Below, in pieces: positions 47,401 through 56,353 of a stretch of DNA of 64,000 bases; position 1 is the first letter of the stretch; each line of letters starts with the position of its first letter. Source of the DNA: Dreissena polymorpha (Eukaryota > Mollusca > Bivalvia > Myida > Dreissenidae); NCBI RefSeq assembly GCF_020536995.1, contig NC_068366.1:20491299-20555298 (forward strand). The letters run 5' to 3'. A model generated the notes under the pieces. It was not told the DNA's origin. It saw only the letters and a program-made list of their open reading frames with translations, and made no database searches. The translations under genes and the position numbers were made by a program.

Positions 47401-50400
47401 ACATCTTTCAGCCATAACCGATAAATACATTGGCCTGCTTAAGACTAGCTCATATTTCGTATACTGTTTGAATATTTAACAAACTTAAAAGACTCGCGAT
47501 ATGAAATACAGACTCGTCGACCGTAATGGTTTTAGTTCAATATTCTTGTATTTCAATGAGGCGTGAAATGTTGGGTTTAAATATTTGGAATAGATCTAAC
47601 CAGTTGTATAGCATCGTTCCCCTGACCACGTGCCATTTGCCGTGCATGTTAACTGTTTTCCCATGTACTCGTATCCAACGTCACAAGAGAATGACGCCAT
47701 GGATCCGTATGTGGTGTTTACAATCAACAGAATGGTACCATGAAGAACACTCGGTATTCCACAATCTGTGTCAATGAATTGTTTCAATTGCATTTGTTAG
47801 TTATAAATAAACATCAGTTTAAATACGTTCAGGTATATGCATAACCGTTTTGAACACAATTAAGTAGGTTTCTGGTTTTATTCATTTTAAGTAAATATTA
47901 TAATGCATAGACGTAACGCTTATCTCGTTGTTTACACACCCTCATGGTACATTTATACTTCAACTTCAACTTAATACTGTCTACAATCGTACTCGATTAT
48001 AACTGACAGGCGCTTGTCTGGAAAACAGTGTGTACGTTTTTAAAATTATGTGCAAAGAATGAGTGAGTTAGGTTTAAAAGATAAAAGATCTACAGGACAG
48101 CTAAAGTTAAAAACAGAAGTGAATGAGAATCCAACCGACTGACGTAAATCAGTAGGTCGGGGCTGGACTGTATATGGATTGGTAGACCGTTCCATAGCCT
48201 GATAGCCCTGGGAAAGAAAGAGTTTAGGTGGTAATTTGTTTTGGAATGTGGGATAAGGTAATTTAGGTTTCTGGTGGGAATAAGATGGTGATGATCCACT
48301 GCAACTAACTCATTTCTGATATTGTAAAACATGACAAGAGTGACCTGGCGTCTTCTATATTCTAGGGTTTTCTAATTTAGGGCCGAAATCATATCGGAGA
48401 CACTACTGGTGTAGCTGTAGTCATTGAGTATGAAACGTGCTGCAGATCTCTGGATCATTTCAATTTTGTATATAAAGGTATTTCTGCCAGGGGTTCCAGA
48501 CTGTGGAACAGTATTCAACTTTGGGGCGGACATATGTTTTGTAAGCAACTTCTTGGACCTTTTTATTGTCAGTTTTCACAGTCCTTTTAATGAGACGGAG
48601 TGTATTTTTAGCCTTAGAGGTAATGTTGTTTATATGAGGGGCCCAATTGAGATTTTGCCCTAAGATGACTCCTAGATATTTGGACTGTTCGGTTGACCTG
48701 AGTTCTATGTTATGTAACCTATAGTGGAATATGAAAGGCTTTCGTTTTTTATGGATTCGTAGGATCTCACACTTGTGGGGATTAAATTCCATACACCATT
48801 CCCGATCCCATAACTCTAAAAGGTGCAGATCCTGCTGTAAGCTTTCTGTGGAAGATACGGATTTGATGGTAAGGTAAACGACTGTATCATCAGCAAAGAG
48901 GCGGGCCCGACTTGTGATGCTATCTGGTAGATCATTTATGTAAGCGAGGAAGAGGCAAGGGCCGATGACCGAACCCTGGGGGACTCCGGAGCGGACTGGT
49001 AGCCTATCAGAGCTTTTACCTTCGACAAGAATTTGTGACCTGTTATGGAGGAATGAGCGGACCAAAGAAGAGACCTTATTATTTATACCAAGATGCTTAA
49101 GTTTGTGGATTAATTTATGGTGATCTACTTTGTCAAAGGCTTTGCTGAAATCCATTATAATGACCTCAGACTGCTGACCAAGTTCTAGATTGTCAGCAAT
49201 CTCCTGGGTGAAACCTATGAATTTGGTCTCGCAACTACGTCTTGACCTAAAACCGTGCTGCTGGGGGCTTAATATATTATGGGAGTCAAAATATTTTCAT
49301 AATATTTTCATAATATTTTAGACCATGATGTGTTCCATAAGTTTGGATGCAATGCAGGTAAGGGAAATGGGCCGATAGTTGCTAGCTTTGGACTTACTCG
49401 TTAGCATTTGGGCAAGTTCACTGTGCAGCTCTTTGAGTAACCTTGGGGAGATTTCATCTGGACCTGATGCTTTATTGGGATTCAGGCCAGTTAGGAGTTT
49501 ATCAATTCCTTGGACAGTAATGTTTATTGGGGGCATCGTTGGGTGAGAGAGATTAAATATAGCACTCTTAGCAAGTTGTTTGATGCTAAGAGGCTGGGGG
49601 CGGGAGAAGACGGATTCAAACTGTTGATTTAAAATGTTGGCCTTTGATATTGGATCAGAGTGGATTAAACTAGTACTGCTTAGTGGGGCTACTCCGGAGT
49701 TTTCAGTTTTCTTTGATTTGATGAAGGAGTAAAACATTTTCTTTTGACCTGGGTTGGAACTGTCACTAAAGATAACTGTATCTAAGTAGGACCAATACGA
49801 GTTTCTTATTTGCTGTTGTATTTGGGCTTTGAGGGATTTGAATTGTGTAACTTTCTGGGGGTTTGGAGTTTTGGGCCTTTTTAGCTTTGAATAGAGTTTA
49901 TCCCTTTTAAGTATGAGCTTGACTAGGTCATGCGAGATCCATGGAAGGTCCACACGTGACTTGCTTAACCTAGATGGGATGTGTTTTTCTGTGAGTCTAT
50001 ATATTTCGGCCTTGAGACTGTACCAAGAGGTATTTGGATCAGTGTGGTCTAACTGGTCAAAGTTATCTGAAAACAATCTTAGCTCTTTGTTGAAACCAAA
50101 CAACGAAAGACTACCAATTGGTCAATTTGAATTCTCGGACATTGCCGATTTTAGCTCAGATATTTTTTTCATTACTAATTTTTTTTTGGACATACCGATT
50201 TTTTTGCATAATTTATTAATCTAAATAATTTTCAGATAGTTTATTTAAAAATGCTTTTTTACCAGAATTCTGCCCTTCTGCGCCTAGCTGGTGACATTTC
50301 TATCATGGATTTTTATAATGGGATAAAGGTGATGAAAATGGCAGACGAATGCTTTCGGGCAACGCACCATTACAATTGCGGTATTTGGAAAATACGTATG

Positions 50401-53400
50401 TAAATCGGTCATAAACCGTGGTTTCACCCAACAGCTTTAAGTGAATTATATATTCGTTGAAACAATTGACGTTATTCACATACCATACGCGTATCCGATC
50501 ACCAATGCACTATTTATAGTGTCCAAGAATATTCAAACACATGTTATTTTGTCTCTAAGCTTTCGGACACCTGTTTTGTGTTTCTTATTTTTTTTTTACA
50601 TTACACAAATTAATTATTGTTAAGTGTAAAATAACTTAGAGTTATTACGGTAGAAGGGGGATGGGGCTACATGACGCTTGGTCTGAAACTCCAAGCAGCG
50701 CGCAGATAAAAATGCGCGGGAAATTTTCGTATAAAATAATAAAAAACACAATCTTTTGCATCGGTTACTAACCTGTAATCTCACATAAAGCGTGTTCCCA
50801 CTGCCCATTCGCCATGCAAGTAATCCGTGGAGAATTCGTAGTATATCCAATACTGCACATGATAATGGCCTCTGCTCTGTAAGCTGTATTGTCCTGTTCC
50901 AATAGCGAGATCTGACCATTCAGTATTGGTAATAGATTGCCACAGTCTGCAAGCAAGATGCAACCCGGCATTCGTATTTCGCTTATAATAATATCCGTTC
51001 GAATTAATCGGAGTTACTTTGAACTTCGAAATCATTTGAATAATTATTGGATTATTGCGTAAGTTAAAGTACAGTGCAAATAGTTACATTCAAGAATGTC
51101 GTCCGTAGTTTGAATGGGCGTGTTTTATTTGAAAATGATTTAAAAAAAATGATACAGATTTAAAATACAAACGACAGCGCAACTAGCTTCAGTCTATGTT
51201 CCAATTTTTGTGAATATTAAGTGATTTCAAATTTAAACATATCCATCTTTGCAAGCGATGGTAACAGCTGTGTTAAACGCATTTTATCTCGATCCATTCC
51301 ACATATAAAAATGCACGTTTTTTAAATTCGATTCTCTGCAATCTGCTGTGTGAAACATTCACTGACATCCGATTTGTAAGTAAAACGGCTGAGGGATGTG
51401 CCAACAAATTCATGACATGTATTGCATTCATAAATGCACGACTCGATACAATTCAATCATGTGTTGGGTAAACTAATACGGTGTATCAAACTAATGAATT
51501 AAGATTTAATTGTTAACAATTAATGAGCCTCTAAATGATATCTGTGTTTATAATTGTTTAATTTCTAATTGCTTAATTTCTAATGATGACACTATTGTAA
51601 ATTACGATTCATGTCATAAAGATGAAGATACAATCATATATATTGACGCTATGGTACCAATCGGGTTGCATGAAGCTGCCGACCATATACCATCAAACAT
51701 GCACGAAATCTCGCTTGTCGTAGGAACGTAACCAACGCTGCAGTTGACGTTGGCACCTGCACCAAACGTACTAGTTCCCTGTTGAAGTAACGTCAGATTT
51801 CCGTTTTGCAAAAGCGGAAGTGGTCCACAATCTGACGGAATGGGAAAGCAATTTCACTACGTGTGAGAAATTGGATTGCGTGTCTATCTAATGGATTAAA
51901 GATTGGGCGCAACTGTTTATGCAAATATTTTGTATTTGAAACCGATTTTACGAAATTTTACTAAAACAAGCCTACGTTTGTAACATGTATGTAGTTACGT
52001 AAAGGCTATCTTTAACTAATTCAATAAGCATCGTACCTCGTGGGCGACAGGACGCATTTTGCCATTCTCCATTTGCCTCACACATAATCTGTGACGTATC
52101 ATGTTTATAGCCTGGCGCACAACTTACATTGGCAAGTGAGCCGTATGTTGTATTAAATGCATTGAATAGAACAATTGTTCCATTTCGAATAGATGCAGGA
52201 TTTCCGCAATCTTAAATACATTTTAACATATGCAAAATAAATACCAAGTACCTGGCAAAATCATATTTGATTAATATATGTCAATTAAATTACAATAAGA
52301 TCTCCTGCATTCCTCGATGTGTCCTTGCATCTGATATTTCACATTCCGAATTTACCATCTATACCAAATGCGTATCATTTACCTCTTTACAACACAAACA
52401 TCGAACGGTTACATCAAAGAATAAGGGGTTTTATAAGCGGGATGAATAGTCTTACCTCACATGTAGCCGAGTATTCGTATAAAACTCGCGTGTAAATAGA
52501 CACAGCATCGTAATTCGAATTAACAAGCAATAACATAGAAATAACACCAAGTCGATTTAATTACAATTTAATTACACAATGGTTATGCTTAACTGACGAC
52601 AGAATAAAGACCTTTTGATATACGAAAAAATGAAATAAGTACAAGTTTCAGCTCAATCACTTTGCTAATGAAATTGCAAAACCTAGCATTATATAATAAA
52701 CATTTCAGATCATCGTAAAGCATCTCTAGATGAAATAGTAAAACAAACCGCGTGCGTTGCACAAAGCATTTTCCCACATTCCACTTGTCGTGCACGTTAT
52801 TTGCGGCGTGGTGGGTTCATAACCTGTGTTACAACTCACATCAGCCATAGCCCCGTAACTGGTATTTGTTGGATCTCTTAATGATACATGCCCGTTTGGC
52901 ATTGGCTTTGGCAATCCGCAATCTGAAACCAAAAACGTATATAGACGGAAATGCACACACATATTATATTTCTGCGTTATTGATTGCAATTGGGCTTATG
53001 AATGACGTATACTAAGAACAATTTTACATTATGTGTAGAATCGATGCGCTTTGAGAATCACATCGAACCGTTCGTTTTGTATAAATAGATCTATATGCAA
53101 CTAAAGTAATGCACTTTATTAATGAATATGATATCATATTCATCTATAAAGTGTTTCACTTCAGTTGCATATTTTAAGAAGTCACATCGGAAAGAATACT
53201 TCAAACGTCGGATTACGGTTTACAGTGATATCAACTGATGACCTCATGCATTACAAATGACACATTTGATCGAATAACTTTGTACTGAATATTTTCCACC
53301 TTGCCATCGGAAGAATTACTGAGAAAACAATAGGCTGACTAGAATATCATAAAGATGTCAAATTCTGTTACTCATTATCGTATTTGCTTATCTTGAGAAC

Positions 53401-54334
53401 ATGAACTTGTGTTAATAAAAATGTATTTGATATAATATTAATTACTATGGTTATCTTACCTTGCAGCTCACAAGAAGCGTTTTCCCACCGTCCACTGAAT
53501 ACACACATGATCTGAGATACATTTGCCAGGTATCCAGGATTGCAAAGAACGATTGCTAATGCGCCATGTGTTGTATTTCCATTGTGTAATTTGATATGTC
53601 CGTTCAAAATTGGTAAAGGACTACCACAGTCTGCAAACGTACAAACATAATAACTTTTATATTACAAGCTTTAAAACAAGTCTTTAACGTCTGTTAGCGA
53701 TATCCGATAAACAAATTAACATGCTTTATACCAGCTTATTTTGCTCATAGTGTTTGAATATCGAATATTAACTATAGACCCAGTTACCTTACTCGTTTTC
53801 TTTAAATATATTATATTTCAAACAAGCAGGCAATGTCGTTATTAATATTTATAACAGATCTAACCCGTTGTAACGCATTGTGCCCCCGACCATGTGCCAT
53901 TTGCCGTGCATGTTAACTGGTTCCCCAGGTACTGATGTCCAATATCGCAAGAGAATGACGCAACGGCACCGTACGTTGTGTTTTCAAACAAAACAATGGT
54001 ACTATGAGGAACACTCGGTGCACCACAATCTGTTTTCAAATATATTAACATTTACAATCGGCAAAACATGCGAAACATATAATGACAGGCGAATTGAAAG
54101 AGAACAGTGCCAAAAATGTATGACAGGTATTCTTTTTTAAATGCACGGTTCAATACAATCTATTCAGTTGATGAAAGAAACTAATACGGGGTATCAACAT
54201 ATTAAATTAAGAAGTAATACTTAAAAACTAATAAGACCTATAAAAATTGATCTGCTTATATTTGCTTAATTTCTAATGATGAAACTATTTGCAACGTTAA
54301 AGAATTACGATTCATGTGATAGGCGTGAAAATAG

Positions 54335-54418
<84 letters not shown>

Positions 54419-56353
54419 ATAATGATACCTATGGGGTTACATGTAGCTGCCGACCACATTCCATCGAACATGCATGTTATCTCGATTGCCGTTGGGAAGT
54501 GACCAACGCTGCAATTGACGCTGGCACTTGCGAGAAACGTACTAGTTCCCTGTTGAAGTAACGTCAGATTGCCGTTTTGCAAAAGCGGAAGTGGTCCACA
54601 ATCTGACGGAATGAGAAAGCAATGACAATGCGTGCGAGTACTTGGTTTGTGTATGTCTGCTTTTTTTCAGATAAAATTATTAATGGAATATATCACTGCT
54701 GGAAAAATTATTAAATCAAAACTATTTTTCCTTAAAATAATTTGCATTTGCAATGCATTATCATTATACAAAACTTAATATGAAAGGTGCGCTTTTAATA
54801 AGTGTGTTGTTAAACTAATACCATATTTGAATAGTTCAATAAGCATTGTACCTCTTGGGCGACAGGACGCATTTGCCCATTCTCCATTTGCCTCACACAT
54901 AATTTGTGACGTATCATGTTCATAGCCTTGCGAACAACTGACGTTGGCAAATGCGCCGAAAGTTGTATTGAAGGCGTCGAATAGAACAATTGTTCCATTC
55001 CGAATAGATGCAGGATTTCCGCAATCTTAAATACATTGAAACATATACAAAACAATTACCAATAATTTGGTATAATCATATTTGATAAATATGTGTGAAT
55101 TAAATTACAAGGGTAACAATTCTATTCCTTGATATGTCCTTTCTATGATATTTCACGTTCCGACTTAACCAACTGGACCACATGTTTACCGAATATTATT
55201 CAGGGTGATTACTATTTTAAAGTCCAGAGACGTTATCAGGACAGATATTCTTGTTAACCTCGGTTAGTCTTTTATGTAAAGCATTTGACCAATAGTATAT
55301 ACGAAACCGGAAGATGTATACACCACAGACATCAAACGGTAAAATGATAGCATAGGGGTATAACAAGGTTGACTAGCCTTACTTCGCACTTAGCTTAGTT
55401 TGATCAAAATTCTCATTTCACTCGCGTGTAAATATACATAAACCTCACAGCATCGTTATTCAGATTAAAAAGCAATTAATTTGAAATAATATACTTTCGA
55501 TGTTATTTCAAATGTATTACTCAATGATAATGTTTAACTATGTCAAAATAATAAAAATTGTATGCAATACGAAAACTGAAATACGTGCAAGTATCTGCTT
55601 AATCCATTTCCTTTTGAGACTTATCATCATATAAAGCACAAATTCCAGATTATCCTTATGAAACTCGGGAAAAACTAGAAATACATACCAATTGCATAGC
55701 ATGAAGCATTTTCCCACACTCCGATTGTCGTACACGTTATGTGTAATGTGCTGGGTTCATAACCTGTGATACAGCTCACATAAGAGATAGCTCCGTAACT
55801 GGTATTTGTTTGATCTCTTAATGATACATACCCGTTGGCAATTGGGTTTGGCAAACTGCAATCTGAAATTAAGTACGTATATAGACGGAAGTGCACACAC
55901 TTATCTTTCTCATGTTGTGTTATTGATTGTAATTGGGCTAATGAATTACATAACCTAGGAGCAATTTGGCATTGCGTGCAAAATGGATACACATTGCTAA
56001 TCACAAAAAAACGTTCTTTTACTTTAAACGGATCTGTATATTTTAATATATTTCATTATTAAATTTAGCTGATTTCTGATTAATCTGTGAAGTCTTTTTG
56101 TTTAACTTCACATTTTATGAAATTGTGTCGAATGTAATATTTCCTATGTCGTATTACGTATTACGTATTCTTATAAAAAGGTATTAACCTCGACGTTGGC
56201 AGGACACTATTTCCCAAGTCCCGTTTGCCAGACACGATATGGGAGTTTTTCCCTCGAATCCAGGATCACAGTGTACATATGCCAGTGAACCGTGAGAGGT
56301 TCCTTGAGCAGACGTTATGTTTCCGTGGGGAATCAATGGTGGTAACCCACACG
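35047..56353 (-). CDS. Adhesion GPCR with 15 CCP/Sushi domains (36 exons)
   Basis: Whole gene model. The protein runs from 56353 down to the stop at 35047; the exons add up to about 4.98 kb, roughly 1,660 residues, without the N-terminus. Domain order: fifteen CCP domains (56353-44275), hormone-receptor motif (43706-43330), GAIN domain with GPS (42979-41185), seven-helix region (38717-36540), tail (36431-35047). Every exon border I placed follows GT/AG and the reading phase carries through from exon to exon, strong evidence that this is one gene. The family sits in the plasma membrane, cleaves itself at the GPS, and signals through a tethered peptide; CCP arrays bind proteins or glycans outside the cell. 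The ligand is unknown. I assign no symbol because no vertebrate adhesion GPCR family is defined by a CCP array. The signal peptide exon was not found and should lie above 56353. Confidence 0.9.
35548..35836 (-). CDS. Receptor tail exons 35548-35591 and 35803-35836
   Basis: Two small exons with consensus borders. 35803-35836: acceptor TCACTTTTAG, donor GTAAGT, reading QKTYNTSFKSS, phase 0 to 1. 35548-35591: acceptor CAATTTCAG, donor GTATAA, reading NSHSENDSSTSQHQ, phase 1 to 0. Both are polar and Ser/Thr-rich, as expected of an adhesion GPCR tail. Micro-exons like these may be alternatively used. Confidence 0.55.
35950..36345. mobile_element. Foldback elements in a receptor intron
   Basis: An inverted pair GTTGTCATATCATAC / GTATGATATGACAAC at about 35957 and 36063 encloses a tight palindrome (GTTAGTAAGCGAGCC with GGCGAGCTTACTAAC, 36000-36032). 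Next to it TTTTTTATCACATGC near 36088 and GCATGTGATAAAATAAAAAA near 36322 form another inverted pair. Together they look like one or two nested MITEs between the exons at 35803 and 36366. No coding capacity. Confidence 0.6.
36366..36431 (-). CDS. Receptor exon: membrane-proximal tail (helix 8)
   Basis: Acceptor CTTTTACAG, donor GTAATA, phase 0-0, 22 codons. Reads VRKAVRSVHNKHENLKSFKR, directly after helix 7. The family regularly has a V(R/K)....R basic stretch here. Basic residues fit the inner face of the membrane. Confidence 0.8.
36540..36581 (-). CDS. Receptor exon: helix 7
   Basis: Only 14 codons, GLFIFIFHCIFNQQ, with good borders (TGTTTTCAG; GTAAGG), phase 0-0. It supplies the classic adhesion-GPCR helix 7 core (G.FIF.FHC..N) immediately after the conserved LQ of the preceding exon. 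Confidence 0.9.
36701..36827 (-). CDS. Receptor exon: helix 6 and start of helix 7
   Basis: Phase 2 to 0; acceptor TTGCCTTAG, donor GTAGTC. Reads TSLRSLCVLVPLMGLSWILG and then FYVNETSAFMQYLFALFNTLQ. These match the family's vLlPl.GltWi.G helix 6 and the qYlFa.fNtLQ entry to helix 7 very closely. NET in the third outer loop could carry a glycan. Confidence 0.93.
37147..37232 (-). CDS. Receptor exon: helix 5 and third inner loop
   Basis: Phase 0 to 2; acceptor TTTTTCTTGCAG, donor GTATGT. Reads FNIVCLVLILWNMFHMKAMD then SKTSMEKIK, completing helix 5 with a short charged inner loop ending in the IK that leads into helix 6. Confidence 0.88.
37346..37604 (-). CDS. Receptor exons: helix 4, second outer loop, helix 5
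   Basis: 37535-37604 (phase 1 to 2) reads VSPAVIVAISLLSTQADGYG and then NEK, helix 4 with the family's YG. 37346-37412 (phase 2 to 0) begins with the conserved CWLS of the second outer loop and runs LERGLIWAFVAPSLLIIL, helix 5 with IWAF.AP. The split codon across the junction makes Phe before CW. The loop Cys would pair with the Cys at the top of helix 3 (ALCATTAV). Confidence 0.92.
37799..37949 (-). CDS. Receptor exon: helix 3
   Basis: Phase 0 to 1; acceptor GTACTCCAG, donor GTAATT. Starts ALCATTAVFLHYIYLVVFCL and continues MLAEGIDIAIMAVYVF, with the C..T...LHY....F..ML.EG signature of adhesion-family helix 3, then a short basic second inner loop and the entry to helix 4 (LITAWG). Confidence 0.95.
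38166..38268 (-). CDS. Receptor exon: helix 2
   Basis: Phase 2 to 0; acceptor TTTCATGCAG, donor GTTTGC. Reads FLKSDRTILLLNLCGALMLS then YIIFLAGVDKTANK. L.SDRT.I..NLC.AL fits family helix 2, which is usually preceded by a short inner loop with R..R/K and D. Confidence 0.92.
38614..38717 (-). CDS. Receptor exon: helix 1
   Basis: Phase 0 to 2; acceptor GTTTCAG, donor GTAAAG. Reads ADAASVPLRTLSTVGMGISM then ACLLITMLTYIYLW: a short linker after the GPS and a 22-residue hydrophobic helix with the family's L..i...G...S......T. The preceding intron of about 2.5 kb (38718-41184) is the longest in the 3' half and holds nothing I recognise. Confidence 0.9.
41185..41490 (-). CDS. Receptor exons: GPS cleavage motif
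   Basis: 41447-41490 (phase 0 to 2) reads ANLTSPVCSYWTFG; 41185-41308 (phase 2 to 0) reads KNETGYWASDGCVLLNSD and then VCQCDHLTNFAVLMSPFVE. Together they contain the four Cys and two Trp of the GPS motif and the catalytic His-Leu/Thr. The family cuts itself between Leu and Thr, leaving TNFAVLM as the tethered activating peptide. All the residues needed appear to be present, so cleavage is expected. NLT, NET and possibly NKT are potential glycosylation sites. Confidence 0.95.
41597..42979 (-). CDS. Receptor exons: GAIN domain
   Basis: Five exons: 42779-42979, 42537-42608, 42116-42368, 41850-41931 and 41597-41705, with phases 0, 0, 0 to 1, 1 to 2, 2 to 0. The first two are helical (MVSNALEQIVNVT; LANSLEKVAEIVANKSLP; VQSISNLVDERNKQSWETM), the helical subdomain A. 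The last three are beta-rich (NITIVQKNVALEVKKV; VIATVVIYKDMSHVLPN; ILSLSLSNHFGKLNPPVLLT), subdomain B up to the GPS. VVIYK and PPVLLTF are recognisable family positions. Several NVT/NTS/NKS/NIT sites suggest heavy glycosylation. Confidence 0.9.
43330..43706 (-). CDS. Receptor exons: hormone-receptor motif (HRM)
   Basis: 43599-43706 (phase 1-1) and 43330-43421 (phase 1 to 0). Reads VVCKTNVDIRGTEWKEVIQG, then RVQQCAEGFEG, then NITRVCFNDGTWQLPQYNCV. The pattern C..W..G......C..G..G..TR.C...G.W....  ..C fits the HRM domain found before GAIN in several adhesion GPCR groups. Four Cys are present in the expected places. Confidence 0.85.
44275..44451 (-). CDS. Receptor CCP exon 15 (membrane-proximal)
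   Basis: Starts DCGQLKNPTKGKVDMSKGST, then Y.C..GYDLIGDEKRMC and TWSGIQPSC. All four CCP Cys and the Trp are present. Of all fifteen it is the most like a textbook complement Sushi domain (YQAVARYTCNQGYDL). It has no close partner among the other exons. Confidence 0.93.
44620..44793 (-). CDS. Receptor CCP exon 14
   Basis: DCGPTPSLQNGFVQTPDGTT, then AVYACIPGYTFIG, C.SSGW and NLCVIKG. Four Cys present. The usual G.W is replaced by SGW. Unpaired with other exons. Confidence 0.9.
45104..46227. mobile_element. DNA element with ~100-bp TIRs in a receptor intron
   Basis: Long terminal inverted repeats begin CACTGCGGGGAATCACGTGA and run about 100 bases inward (both contain AAAGCTCTCGCTTAATGACG and CAAGGTATTCTCATATTTTA). 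No transposase is encoded in the 1.1 kb. Inside are a second inverted pair (TTTCGTCCAAATGAC near 45499, GTCATTTGGACGAAA near 45673) and at least four copies of TTCAGACGATGTAC-like sequence (45767-46000). A clear target duplication was not resolved. It lies between CCP exons 13 and 14. Confidence 0.8.
46314..46484 (-). CDS. Receptor CCP exon 13
   Basis: DCGFTPEIPKGIITLFDASN, TTYGALAKVNCTPGYEHTQH, IIQC and SGWENASCEPHG. Four Cys present. The first half resembles the C-type exons (52.04, 54.85 kb). Confidence 0.93.
47174..47344 (-). CDS. Receptor CCP exon 12 (type F, copy 2)
   Basis: DCGSPLPIFNGHFTLHDGNT, TYGALAIVLCNPGYLANVSQ and WENASCELLG. Nearly the same as the exon at 53460-53630, and the intron sequence on its 3' side also matches that copy closely. 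Confidence 0.95.
47601..47765 (-). CDS. Receptor CCP exon 11 (type E, copy 2)
   Basis: DCGIPSVLHGTILLIVNTTY, SMASFSCDVGYEYMGKQLTC and GTWSGERCYTTG. Partner of 53865-54029. All four Cys and Trp present. Confidence 0.95.
48075..50113 (-). mobile_element. 5'-truncated LINE (Jockey/CR1-like) in a receptor intron
   Basis: A non-LTR retrotransposon remnant in the same orientation as the receptor. From its 5' side: the linker before the reverse transcriptase (PWISHDLVKLILKRDKLYSK), the NKASGPDEI and NYRPISLT motifs, the Q.GFR block, DFSKAFDKVDH, GVPQGSVIGPCLFL, the catalytic FADDT, then the C-terminal YLGV and CSTVWNP regions and a final NSFFPRAIRLWNGLP. The endonuclease is absent. About 20 residues are missing before NYRP, a short duplicated AT stretch near 49300 breaks the frame, and further stops lie near 48370-48460. 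Clade is uncertain. It is inactive. Confidence 0.88.
50773..50946 (-). CDS. Receptor CCP exon 10 (type G, unpaired)
   Basis: DCGNLLPILNGQISLLEQDN, IIMCSIGYTTNSPRITCMAN and QWEHALCEITG. Four Cys present. The extra exon that separates the two halves of the duplicated five-exon block; no partner between 54.43 and 53.87 kb. Confidence 0.92.
51658..51831 (-). CDS. Receptor CCP exon 9 (type D, copy 2)
   Basis: DCGPLPLLQNGNLTLLQQGT, GANVNCSVGYVPTTSEISCM and IWSAASCNPIG. Partner of 54429-54602. Confidence 0.95.
52037..52210 (-). CDS. Receptor CCP exon 8 (type C, copy 2)
   Basis: DCGNPASIRNGTIVLFNAFN, SLANVSCAPGYKHDTSQIMC and EWQNASCRPRG. Partner of 54852-55025, from which it differs at a handful of residues. 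Confidence 0.94.
52749..52922 (-). CDS. Receptor CCP exon 7 (type B, copy 2)
   Basis: DCGLPKPMPNGHVSLRDPTN, MADVSCNTGYEPTTPQITCT and MWENALCNARG. Partner of 55689-55862. Donor GTTTGT. Confidence 0.95.
53460..53630 (-). CDS. Receptor CCP exon 6 (type F, copy 1)
   Basis: DCGSPLPILNGHIKLHNGNT, HGALAIVLCNPGYLANVSQI and RWENASCELQG. Partner of 47174-47344; both have the same GTAAGATAACC donor. Confidence 0.95.
53865..54029 (-). CDS. Receptor CCP exon 5 (type E, copy 1)
   Basis: DCGAPSVPHSTIVLFENTTY, VASFSCDIGHQYLGNQLTCT and TWSGAQCVTTG. Partner of 47601-47765. Confidence 0.95.
54339..54415. repeat. (TA)n microsatellite, ~38 units
   Basis: Uninterrupted TA run beginning about 14 bases inside the intron that follows CCP exon 4. 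The matching intron after CCP exon 9 has only ATATATA at the same place, so the run expanded after the exon block was duplicated. Confidence 0.95.
54429..54602 (-). CDS. Receptor CCP exon 4 (type D, copy 1)
   Basis: DCGPLPLLQNGNLTLLQQGT, SASVNCSVGHFPTAIEITCM and MWSAATCNPIG. The first 22 residues are identical in its partner at 51658-51831, showing the recent origin of the pair. Confidence 0.95.
54852..55025 (-). CDS. Receptor CCP exon 3 (type C, copy 1)
   Basis: DCGNPASIRNGTIVLFDAFN, FANVSCSQGYEHDTSQIMCE and EWANASCRPRG. Partner of 52037-52210. Confidence 0.94.
55689..55862 (-). CDS. Receptor CCP exon 2 (type B, copy 1)
   Basis: DCSLPNPIANGYVSLRDQTN, ISYVSCITGYEPSTLHITCT and VWENASCYAIG. 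The usual DCG start is DCS. Partner of 52749-52922; the intron upstream also matches (GTATATAGACGGAA.TGCACAC). Confidence 0.94.
56189..56353 (-). CDS. Receptor CCP exon 1 (most N-terminal found)
   Basis: CGLPPLIPHGNITSAQGTSH, LAYVHCDPGFEGKTPISCLA and TWEIVSCQRRG. Four Cys and Trp present, acceptor GTTTCAG, donor GTTAAT. It is in phase 1, so at least one more exon (signal peptide) must precede it; none was convincing between 56354 and 62000. Confidence 0.9.

Noticed and set aside
49913-50224. 103-codon plus-strand open frame
   Set aside because: Mostly the antisense of the LINE reverse transcriptase region.
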